Positions 25,876-36,042 of a stretch of 64,000 nt of DNA are shown one piece after another. The DNA lies in assembly GCA_011800805.1 (NCBI GenBank), contig MPNW01000047.1:120735-184734 (forward strand), written 5' to 3'. The translations under genes and the position numbers were made by a program. The notes below the pieces were generated by a model. That model saw only the letters and a program-made list of their open reading frames with translations, was not told the DNA's origin and ran no database searches. This DNA is from Hirudo medicinalis. Its lineage: Eukaryota; Annelida; Clitellata; Hirudinida; Hirudinidae. Position 1 is the first letter of the stretch, and each line of letters opens with the position of its first letter.

Positions 25876-28800
25876 GATTTAATTAATTGAAAACTGAAAT
25901 AAATCGACAGGAGTAGGAAATTCGACGGCAGGATATTAAACTCCGGCCATGGAACTCCACATGGCGTTAATTCGTCCGGTCGTTGTGCTTCACTTTTAGC
26001 CTTTATCGGTCTCATTTGAAGGCCATTTTTTGGTCGTTTCCCACTCATTTGCAGCATCCGTTGCTTTCCGGCCGAGGGTCGCTCCATTTATACCTCACCG
26101 AGATGAAAGCCCATGGGTGGAGATGCAAAAGGCCCCTGCACTCCTTTGTCGTCTGCTCCTTCGCTCCCTCGTTCTGCTCGTTCTGCTATTTTGAATTCAG
26201 TTTTTTTCGGAGAGGACCATTAGCTAACTTTTCTTCTCAAATGTCTAATTATAAACCAAACTGAATTCGCCTCGTGGTTTTTTGGAGTAGTTGTTTTTGG
26301 CCGCTTTTTTGTAAACTATTTTGAATCGGAGAGGTTTTATCTTTGTTTTTCGTTTTTTTTGGTTTTTGGCCGTACCCATCCGACTCAGTAGCCCGTGCTG
26401 TCCCGGTTAGGGCGAAAATTATGAAACTTTGACAGGCTGCCTTAAATCTGGGGTTTGGCGACCCACGTCTCGAGCAGACGAGGAGCGTGCGCTTTTCTCC
26501 GATGTCCGCCATTTTCCTGGGAATTTTATATCCAATAATTCGTGAGGTTCCATAACTTTAGATCTTGCGAGTCTTGATCTTTCCCTTTCTCTCTGATGCT
26601 CGTTATCTCTCTTTTAACTCTTTCCTTTGTTTCATGCCCTTTTTCTGCGTTGCCCCCTTCATGCTGACCCTCCCTCATGCTGACCCTCCTCGTGCTGACC
26701 CCCCTCGTGCTGACCCCCCAGGCCAGCTCGTAAATTCGTTGGTCGCGTGGAAATAATAAGAGTTTGTTTGGACAGAGGCCACCTTTTTAACACTTTTTTT
26801 TTTGGCCCTTTGTTGCCGAAATTAGTTTTGCTCGGGATGCGATAGCAAACGTGCGGCCATCGTTGTTCTATAATTATTCTAGAAAGGAAAAAAGAGCGTG
26901 CTCCCCAAAAAGCATGCCCCCTGTGTTCGAAAATCATCCATCCATCGAATGCAACAATCAAATATGGATGGCTAGAAATACAATTAATTTAGAAAAGACT
27001 GGGGATGCATTTATTTTGAGCATCAACTGATTGTTTTTCTGCATCGCTGTTTTTCTGTGCCTTCTTCTCTCTTGCCAGCCTTGCAGAGGTTGCAACATTG
27101 AAGCCGGTGTCGTGACTGTCACCTCGTCTTTATCATCTTCGTCCTCGGCAAGAACCCACAGCGACGACATCGTCGTCGGCGATCGAACACGAGAATGCTG
27201 GCGTCCTTGTTGCATTCTTGTACTTTGCAATTACCTGTAATATTGTTGTTAAAATCGGTATCCGAATAATAAGGCACGACGTAGTAAAATGTCATGATAA
27301 TAATAATAATAATATGGGTTACAAGGCACATAAATTATGCCGGACGAAAGGAATAATATTTGGCAAGAAAGGAGATCATCTCCATCTTTATCTTTCTTTT
27401 TTTCTTCTTCTTCTTCCACCTTTTCTTCCATCACGGATACCTCCTGGAGAAACCTCCCTCAGAATCGTATCGTGCAACGAGCCAGTAAAGGAGAAGTGCT
27501 CTGAAGAGGACGACGACGACGACGATGATGAAGATGATGGAGTTGTTCAGCTGAAGAAAGACAATGATACCACCGGACTGTGATGATGATGATGATGTCG
27601 ATGATGATGATGATGATGACGAGGACGACGACGATGATGAAGATGATGGAGTTGTTCAGCTGAAGAAAGACAATGATACCACCGAACTGTGATGATGATG
27701 ATGATGATGTCGATGATGACGATGACGATGATGACGATGACGATGACGATGACGACGACGACGATGACGATGATGAATATGATGTTAAAACAAAGCTGGA
27801 CTGAGATGAGGGGGCCTGCTTGAGGATGATTATGATTATGATTACGATGGTCGTGGAGATTGATGAGGATGAAGATGAAGGAAATGAAGACGCTAATGAT
27901 TGTGACGACGACGACGACGATGATGACGATGACGGCCGTAACGAGATGATAAAGCATGAAAGTGACTCACATCAAACATAAGTCTTTCTCTCGAGAGAGT
28001 CGAGCATCGAGCAGTCCAGACGGTCCAGATGATGATTATGATTCTCAAGACGGCGATGATGATTGTGATTTTCAAGACGACGATGTCGCAAGCGGGATAT
28101 TTTCTGAATTATTCAAGCGAAGCGGGACGAAGCTTAATGCCCTCAAGAGCGTCAAATGCACGTGTCTCAACCTGGAGAGTGTAAAAACAGGTCAAAGTCA
28201 AAAAAAAAAAAATACATGACGACAAGGCATTGGTCAAGCGAATCTAGGTCGAAATTTAAGGGACCACTGTAATAGGTGGACGGCGAAAATAGATCCGCCC
28301 ATCCCAGCTGGAGGGGAAATCTGAGGGCAAAAAAGACCCTCTTCCATCCATTCCATCTGCTCTGCTGGTGTGAGCACATCTCTGAGCTTGTGTGAATGTG
28401 ACCGAATATGACCTTAGGTGTGTCATATTTGGATGAACATCCTATGCCCTTACCAGGTACAGGAGGCTCTGCAGAGCTTGGAAAGTGAAAGTGAGAGAAG
28501 CTTGTTTGACTCGAGATGGAAAACTTCTACAGTGAGCTCGGGATTGAGATGTACTTTTGCCAGTTGACAAATCTTCATTCTCAGGAAAAGGTGGCATTTT
28601 CTTGTCACAATAATGTCATTGTTGTCACAGGATTGATCACCATTATCATATTAGGCATCCTGAAATATCCCTGGCACCACCATCTCTGTCTCCAACCCAG
28701 CAGCATATGCACCAGTACTCCCCTGTCTTCACACATGCGGCCATTCTGATTTTTTGGACCAGCCTGGAGGGCAAGAGTCGATGTAATTTCCTTGTTTTCG

Positions 28801-31800
28801 CTTTTTCGAGACGACCCCTTCGCATCTCTCCGCTCATTCTTTGCTTCTCCCTCATCGGTTCTCTTGGCCTTCTTGGGTTTCCTGCTTCATTTGTTTTGTG
28901 CTTGGGATTGTTTTTTTTTTCACTTGCTTGGGTCAAGAGGAGAGGGGAGATCAGAAGATGAGTGGTGTTGTTGGTGATAATGATGACGACGATGGTGCTG
29001 ATAATGATGACATTCATGGTGATTATGATGGAGACAAAGAGGCCCTCAATAATAAATAATGCCTTAATGGTGATGACCATGCAAACAGTCCAAAAATAGT
29101 CAGTTATATATATATTATGTATATTATGTACTATATTATACACTATATATATTATAGTATATATATATGCTTCCTCTTTTCAGGTCATAATCACTCCGAC
29201 AGCCACCAGCCCCAAAACGCCCGAGTGGTATCAGCTGACGACCACCAAGAACTGCCCGGATAAAAACTTAAAGATCAAGATCGCCATCAGAATCGACAAG
29301 CCACAGAATCTCAAACACTGCGGGTTGGCTGTGGACGAACGAATGAATGAATGAATGGATGAATGGGGAGTGAATTAATGAATTGCTGGATAGACAGAAG
29401 AGTGAATGGATGGATGGACGATAGGTGAATGAAAGCCTGCATGTATGAGTTAACAAATGAATGAATGAATGAGCGAACGAACAAATGAACGAATGATTTA
29501 TTTGTTCATCAAGTATTTCAGAATACGGATTCTCCCAGGGGAGTTGATGTTGTCGATTGGTCTGCACGCAAACAAACGCGCTGAAGAAGAGAAGAGAGAA
29601 AAAAAAAAGAAAAATGTTAGAATCGAACGAAGACAAAAAAATCAGAGGGAAATCAAACTTAAGCCGGGAAAAAAAAGTCAAAACAAGGGAGGAAGTCAAA
29701 AGGACTAAAAATAAACAAACGTCTGCCGAAGGTCAAGATTGGGTCGAAAGGAAGGGATAAAGTGGAATGTTTGGATGGCGTGCAGGTTGCCCGAACGGGT
29801 TGCGTTCCTGCATGCGGCGGTACTGGCAACAGTCGCAACGTGTCGTGTTCGAAACCTAGCCGCACTGCTGCAAGTGCCCTCGGGAAGGAGCGCTATATAA
29901 ATGGTCGACAAGAAGTGCCTCTGATGACATAAGTACGGTGCTATATAAATGAACTACAATTACATTTACATTTAAGGGGACTAAATGTTTACCCTTTTAG
30001 ATAGGTGGGTGGATGGATCTGTTGATGGATGAGTGGATGGATCTGTTGATGGATGAGTGGACGGATCTGTTGATGGATGAGTGGACGGATCTGTTGATGG
30101 ATGAGTGGACGGATCTGTTGATGGATGAGTGGATGGATCTGTTGATGGATGAGTGGATGGATCTATTGATGGATGAGTGGATGGATCTATTGATGGATGA
30201 GTGGATGGATCTATTGATGGATGAGTGGACGGATCTATTGATGGATGGATGGATGATGAACGAGCAATCATTGTGCTTTCCTTGCCTCAGCTACCTGTAC
30301 GCACAAGGGAAGAATATCTGGAAGAGGTGGAAGAAGAGGTACTACGTGCTCGTACAGGTGGGTGGAATTGTCATCGATGTCATTTGAAATGCATGCAATA
30401 TTATTATTATTACAATTACGTTGTTAATTATGCTATTTAGTTATTTATTTTTACAATAAATTTTAACCTTTTTCATAATTTTTGTTACCACAAACTACTA
30501 TTGTTATAGTTACGATTAGTGATATTTATCTTTTTCCTTTTCTTTGATTATAAACACTTATAACCTCGACAAATGTACTCTCCCTCGTACAGGTGTCCCA
30601 GTACACCTTTGCGATGTGCAGCTACCACGAGAGGAAACCGGATCCAGTGGAAATCCAACAACTGGATGGATTCACTGTGGACTACTGCGAACAATTGGAA
30701 GGTCAGGATTGGTTAAGTAATAACTGACTAATTAGTAGTTATGGTTAAGTAATAAACTTGTAGTGCTCTTGAAGTTCAGCTGGAACTTACTCAATGCTAA
30801 TGAAACTCGCTCTCAATCAATCAATCAATCAATCATTTAATTAACCAATCACTCAAGCAATTGGTGCTGGTCAACTAATAATAAATCTATAATATAAAAG
30901 CAGAAAATACATCTGTATGTCTGTCTGTCTGTTCCAAGAACTCTTCCCAAACGGTGAACGGTAGCGACTTGAAATTTGCACACGTCATTATTCTCTGTGC
31001 CACTCTTAGGTCAACTGAGCTATTTTCAACCTTCAAGTTTTTCCAACCTTCACCTTTTCCTAAATCGCACACCAGCTTTGGACGGACTCGAGAGCTGCTG
31101 GAAGCAAGAAGCATTGTGCTCCGGCACGGACTAATATTTGAGACTTCGCCTCTCATGATGGCAGCTCGGGTTCGAGTCCTGTTGCGGGAGAACGGTCTTG
31201 ATCGTCCAGTTCTTTGAAGACGAGCATGTTTATAAGTAGTGTGTGACTGACAAAGCCGGTTTAAAAAAGCTAATACATTATAAATGGCTGGCTTTCTCCT
31301 ACTTTTGTTTCACTTTGACCCTCTCGTCGCCTTTTCCAGGCGTGGAGGGTGGTAGGTTCTTCTTCAACATCGTGCGCGAGGGAGACCATACGACCTTCGC
31401 CACCGACGATGAAGCCGAGAGGTCGCTCTGGGTTCAGGCCATCTACAGGGCTACGGGGCAGTCGCACAAGCCGGTCGCTCCCTCCAATCAGCCATCAAAG
31501 AGTACCAACGTTCAGCTGTCTAAAGTTCAAGGAGGTGATGGCCGATGATGATGATGGCGATGACTGTCTTTGTTGCTGTTGCATCATTCACAACTGTTAT
31601 CGCATTGTCGCATTGTCATTCATTCATCCGCTCGATCATACCCATCACACCTATCTCCATCCATCCATCCGTGATTAGGTTCGCACGATCGTCCGTGCAT
31701 CCGTGCTGCCATTTATCAACTCGAACATCATAATTACAATTATTATTATTATTATTCTCGACATCGTCGTTATCATCACCATCATCGTCATCATCATCAT

Positions 31801-31858
31801 CACCACCGCCAACATCACCATCATCATCATTGTCATCATCATCACCACCGCCAACATC

Positions 31859-31889
<31 letters not shown>

Positions 31890-32798
31890 TCACCACAGTC
31901 ACCACCGCCATCATCATCATCATCATCATCGTCGTCGTCGTCGTCGTCGTCGTCATCGTCATCGTCGTCATTGCACTGAAGACGCGGACAAGGCTCGAAA
32001 GCACGGACTGGACGAATTCGTGACCTCGGTCCCCGGGAACTTCGACCACCACGACCTCTTCCAGGTGCTCCAGAGACTCACACTCGAACATCGCCTCAAC
32101 GATCAGTTCACCTCTCTGGTAGGATGATGATGATGGTGATGGTGGTGGTGATGGTAGTAGTGACGACGACGATGATGGTGATGATGATGACGAGACGACG
32201 ACGACGACGATGATGATGATGATGATGATGTTGGCGGTGATGACGATGATGACGACGATGACGACGACGACGATGATGATGTTGATGATGATGATGATGT
32301 TGGCGGTGATGATGATGATGATGATGACGATGACGATGACGATGATGGTGGTGGTCATGGCAATGTAATGGTTTTTATAATGATGGCTCAACATTGGGAA
32401 CTAACGTATGCCAGACATGTCTCGGACTTGGGAGATGACGTGTGATTGATGGATGGACAGATGAATGGGCAAATGGAGAGATGGATGGATGGACAAATGG
32501 ATAAAAGGACAGGTGGGTGCATGGATTAATGTGTAGATAAATGCGTGGCCTAATCTATTCAGTCCAAAAAAGCAAAATGACACGGATGAACGTTCCATTT
32601 GAATTTCCAGGGATGGTTCAGCCCGGGTCAGATATTTGTCCTCGACGAGTATTGCGCCCGCTACGGAGTGAGGGGCTGCAAGAGGCACCTGTCCTACTTG
32701 ACGGAGCTGTTGGACCACTCCCAACAGGGGATCATGATTGACTCCACCCTCATGCACTACAGTTTTGCTTTCTGTGCATCCCATGTCCATGGCAACAG
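15923..32798 (+). CDS. CADPS: Calcium-dependent secretion activator (CAPS/UNC-31), 5' two thirds only
   Basis: Thirteen phase-consistent exons: 15923-16624, 16891-17148, 20963-21043, 22432-22598, 23564-23657, 23913-24034, 25107-25218, 29184-29323, 30291-30357, 30593-30701, 31340-31534, 31982-32118 and 32611-32798. Exon 1 has a Ser/Glu-rich variable N-terminus, then [20 protein letters not shown] and [20 protein letters not shown]. The C2-like domain includes [20 protein letters not shown] and [11 protein letters not shown]. The PH domain begins at [20 protein letters not shown] and ends at [16 protein letters not shown]. The last exon has [17 protein letters not shown] and ends [12 protein letters not shown](R). 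CAPS primes dense-core vesicles, binding PI(4,5)P2 through the PH domain and SNAREs through the MUN/MHD region. That C-terminal half should follow at once but is absent from the window. Introns 2-12 are unusually rich in microsatellites. The frame is continuous across the 271-N gap, so no exon is lost in it. Confidence 0.92.
17425..17640 (+). repeat. (GAA)n purine tract
   Basis: About 210 bp of GAA repeats broken by AAT and AGG units: one strand all purine apart from scattered T. Such tracts can adopt triplex structures, which is general knowledge and untested here. Confidence 0.9.
18470..18830. repeat. AT-only block
   Basis: About 350 bp composed almost wholly of A and T, with many near-palindromic TATATAAT/ATTAATAT units able to form cruciform-like hairpins. 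Confidence 0.85.
22872..22980 (+). repeat. (GAGT)n/(GAAT)n tetranucleotide array
   Basis: A tandem tetranucleotide array in CADPS intron 4 shifts from GAGT units to GAAT units. It lies just before the assembly gap and may explain why assembly failed there. Confidence 0.9.
23058..23328. other. Assembly gap (271 N)
   Basis: Unknown sequence inside CADPS intron 4. Flanking exons join in phase, so no CADPS coding sequence needs to be in the gap. Confidence 0.99.
24890..24935 (+). repeat. (ATC)n microsatellite
   Basis: A run of CATCATCATC in CADPS intron 6, preceded by a short ATCG tetranucleotide run at about 24,868-24,884. Confidence 0.85.
25238..25565 (+). repeat. Tandem repeat of about 70-82 bp units, about 4.5 copies
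   Basis: Each unit starts with ATTATTTAGTTAATTAAACG followed by GTATTAATT, then an AT-rich spacer of ATTATTA/TATTATA units. The third and fourth units are nearly identical. The core is far more conserved than the spacer. It lies in CADPS intron 7. Confidence 0.85.
25683..25790 (-). repeat. SINE family B, copy on the minus strand
   Basis: On the minus strand it carries GCTCGGGTTCGAGTCC, a perfect polymerase III B box, followed by TGTCGCGGGAGAACG. It aligns with 31,130-31,243 over about 100 bp with only scattered differences. A (ATT/GTT/ATC) array lies next to it at about 25,790-25,875. Confidence 0.65.
27495..27790 (+). repeat. Two-copy tandem duplication inside a GAC/GAT array
   Basis: A unit of about 107 bp containing GGAGTTGTTCAGCTGAAGAA and AAGACAATGATACCACCG occurs at about 27,508-27,614 and again at about 27,615-27,721, flanked by GAC/GAT triplets. 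It lies in CADPS intron 7. Open frames across it are triplet artefacts. Confidence 0.85.
29098..29170 (+). repeat. (TA)n-rich run next to CADPS exon 8
   Basis: A TATATA/ATTATG run ends about 14 bases before the exon 8 acceptor at 29,183, so it replaces most of the usual polypyrimidine region; only TTCCTCTTTTCAG remains. Confidence 0.75.
29778..29974 (+). repeat. SINE family A, copy 2 (near full length)
   Basis: The A-box region is GGTTGCCCGAACGGGTTGCG and the B-box region is GTGTTCGAAACCTAG. The body is GGAAGGAGCGCTATATAAAT, then GTGCCTCTGATGACATAAG, ending ACTACAATTACATTTACATT. It matches copy 1 and lies in CADPS intron 8. Confidence 0.8.
30006..30256 (+). repeat. 24-bp minisatellite, about 10 copies
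   Basis: The unit is approximately GGATCTGTTGATGGATGAGT plus GGAC/GGAT, in near-perfect tandem, ending about 30 bp before the exon 9 acceptor (30,290). Because the unit is a multiple of three, long repeat-coded frames run through it on both strands. These are artefacts. Confidence 0.9.
30893..31010 (+). mobile_element. Possible Helitron- or MITE-like terminus
   Basis: TCTATAATATAAAAGC followed by TATGTCTGTCTGTCTG resembles a terminus seen in many invertebrate Helitron-type or other dispersed elements. No 3' end or hairpin was identified, so this is a weak call. Confidence 0.25.
31130..31243 (+). repeat. SINE family B, plus-strand copy
   Basis: Contains GAGACTTCGCCTCTC, then GCTCGGGTTCGAGTCC (consensus B box), then TTGCGGGAGAACGG and CCAGTTCTTTGAAG. 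It corresponds to the minus-strand copy at 25,683-25,790. It lies in CADPS intron 10. Confidence 0.65.
31735..31980 (+). repeat. (ATC)n-type array upstream of CADPS exon 12
   Basis: About 240 bp of ATT, ATC, ACC and GTC triplets, including CACCACCGCCAACATCACC twice. It runs to within about ten bases of the exon 12 acceptor and is the reverse complement in kind of the array at 32,119-32,360. Confidence 0.9.
32119..32360 (+). repeat. (GAT)n-type array downstream of CADPS exon 12
   Basis: About 240 bp of GAT, GAC and GGT triplets beginning at the exon 12 donor, with GATGTTGGCGGTGATGA twice. It pairs in inverted orientation with the array at 31,735-31,980, leaving exon 12 in the loop. Confidence 0.9.
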
Positions 32799-32874
32799 GT
32801 GATGATGATGACGATGATGATGATGATGATTGGGGTGGTGGTGATGATGATGATGATGTTTCATGACACATTAG
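32799..32874 (+). repeat. (GATGAT)n array joining the CADPS break to the tyrosinase break
   Basis: Starts at the donor after CADPS exon 13 and runs to about 32,860. It is followed by a short acceptor-like TTCATGACACATTAG before the tyrosinase-like exon at 32,875. CADPS is missing its 3' half on one side and the tyrosinase its 5' half on the other. Confidence 0.85.
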
Positions 32875-33984
32875 GATGTCGGAATTTCCATGGTTTGAAC
32901 GATGGCTTCTTTTTAAATTTGAAGAATTTTTGAGAACAAAATTAATTTGGTTATGTTTCAAACTAATGTTAAACTATCCGGCGATGTTGTCGTCATGGTT
33001 TGTGTTGAACTTTTAGACTCGTTGTTATTATATTATATTATATTATATTATATTATATTATATTATATCACATCACATCACATCACATCACATCACATCA
33101 CATCACATCACATCACATCACATCACATTACATTATATTATATTATATTCCATCTTTAAAGGTTTGAATTAGCTATGGGTAGATACTTCCGTAGCTGCAC
33201 TTTGCCTTACTGGGATAACAGATTGTTGGCAAGGTCGGGACCAAACCCAAGACATTCAGTCCTTTTTACTCCCGAGTTGTTCGGAGAAGCCTACGGTGAA
33301 GTTAGGAGCGGATTCGCAGCAGGTTTTAAGACCATCAATTCTACCTCTTGCCAGGAAATTTCTAAGATTCTCACTCGAGCAGTGCCAAGTCGTGTTGAAG
33401 GACTGTTTGAAGATATCTTTGCTTCCTATGTTTCATCAGCCAAGCATTACAAAGAGTTATGCTCGCCATGGAATGAGACATTCGAGATGATTCATGGAGA
33501 TGTCCATATGTTCATAGGACAACTGATGGCTTATCTGTCATGCGCACCCAGTGACCCTCTCTTTTTTCTCCACCATTGCTTCGTTGACTACATGTATGAG
33601 AAACATTTTAGATCCTCTTTCAAGGAAAAATTTCCAGAGATTAACTTGACTTATCCAGAAATTTTTGAGAGAGATGATTTGGAAGACATTTATGCTGGCG
33701 ATGCTATCATGATGCCTTTTGGTATCTTGCATGAAGACATGCTTGCTGACGACAATTTCGTTCCTTCGTATTCCAAATCTCCTGGTGATGTGGAGTGTTT
33801 GAAGGATGAAGATTGCTGTGCCAATAAAAACACCGAATACATCTGGTGTCACACGACAACCAGACGTTGCATCGCCAAAATCCAAGAGAAAGGAAAGGTT
33901 TTACCCGGCTTTCCAAACAAGGCCTGCTACTGCAAGTCACCAAAGAATCCTGTTATTGAATGGGGTTTCTGCAAGTGCTTATGA
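32875..33984 (+). CDS. Tyrosinase-family (type 3 copper) protein, 5' end missing
   Basis: Two exons are supported: 32875-32949 and 33162-33984, joining in phase, about 299 residues. The first encodes EFPWFERWLLFKFEEFLR, which aligns without gaps to the CuA block of tyrosinases (FPAWHRLYLLRFEDALR type). The copper-ligand His is Glu here and the preceding Trp is Phe. The second has LPYWDNR, then an intact CuB site: FEMIHGDVHMFIGQLM, and SDPLFFLHHCFVDYMYEKH. A Cys-rich tail follows, rich in CxxxxCC and CYC motifs, ending WGFCKCL. Active members oxidise phenols or catechols in pigment, shell or cuticle hardening. Loss of a CuA ligand suggests loss of that activity. The signal peptide and the first CuA histidines are not in the 76 bp before exon A, so the gene is truncated here or the join is artificial. 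Confidence 0.8.
33028..33150 (+). repeat. Pentanucleotide array (TATAT/CACAT types)
   Basis: A run of TTATA pentamers changes abruptly to CACAT pentamers and back to TTATA. It fills most of the intron between the two tyrosinase exons. Confidence 0.9.
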
Positions 33985-36042
33985 AAGACTTAACTCAAAT
34001 AATTAATAACTATTAAATAACTACAATAACTCCGAATCAACAGAAACATTTTGGCATCGATGTTTAAAGCGATAGTTATTTGTCAATTATAATATTATTT
34101 ATATTATTAAATCTGATCACTTTTAACAGAATTAATTACCACAAAACGGCAATGCCGATTGATGCGAAAATCTCAAGCTATCAATAGAACACGAAAACTC
34201 TGAATGCTTTGTTATCCAGAATTTATGTTGACTTTTTGTTCGATGTTAATATTATTTTAACATAATTATTTTCTTACTAATTATTTCTCTAAAACTAAAA
34301 TTAAAACTAAAATTTTTAAAACGGAGACTTATGAATCGCACGGTATATTTAAATATCAAGTGTCTCTGAATTTAAAAATAGATTAACTATTAATAAATTA
34401 ATAGTTATAAATTATTCATTTTGGAAAACCATCAACTCACTATAGCAGGAAATTCCTGTTCAGGATTGGCTATTCGACTTTGTAGTGTAAAGACGTGCAG
34501 TCGTTTCAAAAAATTTCAATCGATTAAGGCCATTTCATTTCATCTACAATCATTTCTTGACAAAGGTCAAAGGTAGATGTTCAAAAGTTCAAGTAATACG
34601 TTACGATTATGTGAAGTTGAGCTCAGAGGGTTGCGTTCCTCATGCGTCGTGTTCGCAACCTAGCCTGAATCGCAAGGGAGCCTCCTTGGGAAAATATAGG
34701 CGATTATAGTGCTTTCACATCCGATTTGGATACATAAGGCACTCAGAAGATCGGCTAAATACAAATGCAAAATATGATGCTTAAAGAATGATTTATAATG
34801 CTTAAAGAGCATCATAGATACTTAAAGTAAAGTGCTGCCAATGATGACCAAGCAACAATGCTGGTAATGGAACGTATGTTGAGGCTTCCAAATGTAATAA
34901 ATTCGTTAGTTGCCTCGTTAGTATTGCTGTCAGATGAAGCTCTGGAATCCATAGCCTCATCATTACGACATCTTGGGTGACGCCCAGGAAATACAATGGG
35001 CATTGACAGATGAAAAGCAGAAGTCAGCAGCCAGAGATGAAGCCGGATCAACACTTTTCTCAACTCTCTTTTGATGAACATCCGACCCAGATTGTAAGAG
35101 TACAGTTCAGTGGACGTGTAAACCGGCATAATTGGATGCTTGTGATGTTGGACCGAGAGGACAAAAGAGAGTGAAAATTTAAGAAATAAGCGATGACACT
35201 TTTCTGATATGATGATGAAACAACGACGGTTATCAGCCAGATTAAGATTATGAATGGATATGAGTGTGCGTCCTTGTGATGATGAAAGAACTCAGTTGCC
35301 GCATTTGATGGTCAATGTGAGTCACAATTGTCCACCAAGACTCAGAATGTAAAGAGAGATATGTTATCGAAACTTTGCATCAGAGGTGACTGTTTACCTG
35401 AGCTATACCTCGGTCCACAACCACGTCGAAAAAAGTTATGAAAAAGGAACGTAATAGCGTTACATAAAGGTAGCAAATTTCGACTAAAAAATTATAGTTC
35501 GACAGCCCAATGTAAAACAAATCTAACGATACTAAAAGTAATTAGATAAATCCAGTCAGCACCCAGAAAAATCACAAACGAAAGCCAAACGTCCAACACG
35601 CCTAACGACGCACATCTTAGTCACTCATCTAGTCATGCAAAAGATTTTACGTAAATGGAGATAATTTTTCAACGTTAAAGTGAGGGAAGTAGAATAAGAA
35701 GAAAGAAGTGCTTTGGGAAGCCAGTGAACTTAATGACATTGGAGTGTCTCAATGTTTTTTTCTGAGCTGTTTCAGTCTCTAATGCCAAAATGGTTTATGG
35801 GGCTTTACCACATGAAATGGAATTCCTTATTTATACATGCAATGTCATCTGAGCAAATCATAAAATAAGCGCAGGTAGTAATTACATCAAATTACAGCAA
35901 ATTAACTGCTAATCAAGCACTCTCGTTCTGTTAGAACAACAACTGTGCAACAGAACTATTCTTTGGAATATTTGCTCATCCTTTACTGATTTGTAGTCCA
36001 CTTAGATTCCATTTTAAGGAGCATCAAACTGAAGAATCATTT
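33985..36042. other. AT-rich gene-poor stretch
   Basis: No firm gene is seen. A minus-strand open frame at 34,812-35,129 is about 105 codons, with basic and hydrophobic patches but no recognised motif. A SINE fragment lies at 34,621-34,768. The rest is AT-rich single-copy DNA. Confidence 0.5.
34621..34768 (+). repeat. SINE family A, copy 3 with the alternative tail
   Basis: GGGTTGCGTTCCTCATGCG, then GTCGTGTTCGCAACCTAGCC and a GGGAAAATATAGGCG body. The 3' segment is TTCACATCCGATTTGGATAC, AAGGCACTCAGA and CGGCTAAATAC. This tail is shared with the copy at 51.6 kb but not with copies 1 and 2. Confidence 0.65.

Noticed and set aside
27218..27960. Long open frames rich in Asp, His, Ile or Ser across CADPS introns (also 17.1-17.7 kb, 31.5-32.4 kb).
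   Set aside because: They are translations of triplet arrays; an uninterrupted trinucleotide repeat is open in several frames. No domain, start context or splice support.
30006..30256. CRISPR-like array.
   Set aside because: Units are directly adjacent with no unique spacers, and the window is an animal genome.
29981..30387. Repeat protein of THPSIDPS units on either strand at the 24-bp minisatellite.
   Set aside because: The unit length is a multiple of three, so open frames on both strands are automatic, and it lies between two CADPS exons.
32875..33017. A 14th CADPS exon continuing in phase from 32,798.
   Set aside because: The encoded segment does not resemble the next CADPS residues and matches the tyrosinase CuA block instead; it also splices in phase to the tyrosinase exon at 33,162.
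34812..35129. A minus-strand gene of 105 codons.
   Set aside because: No recognisable domain, no splice partners and unremarkable composition in AT-rich DNA; kept only as a remark in the region entry.
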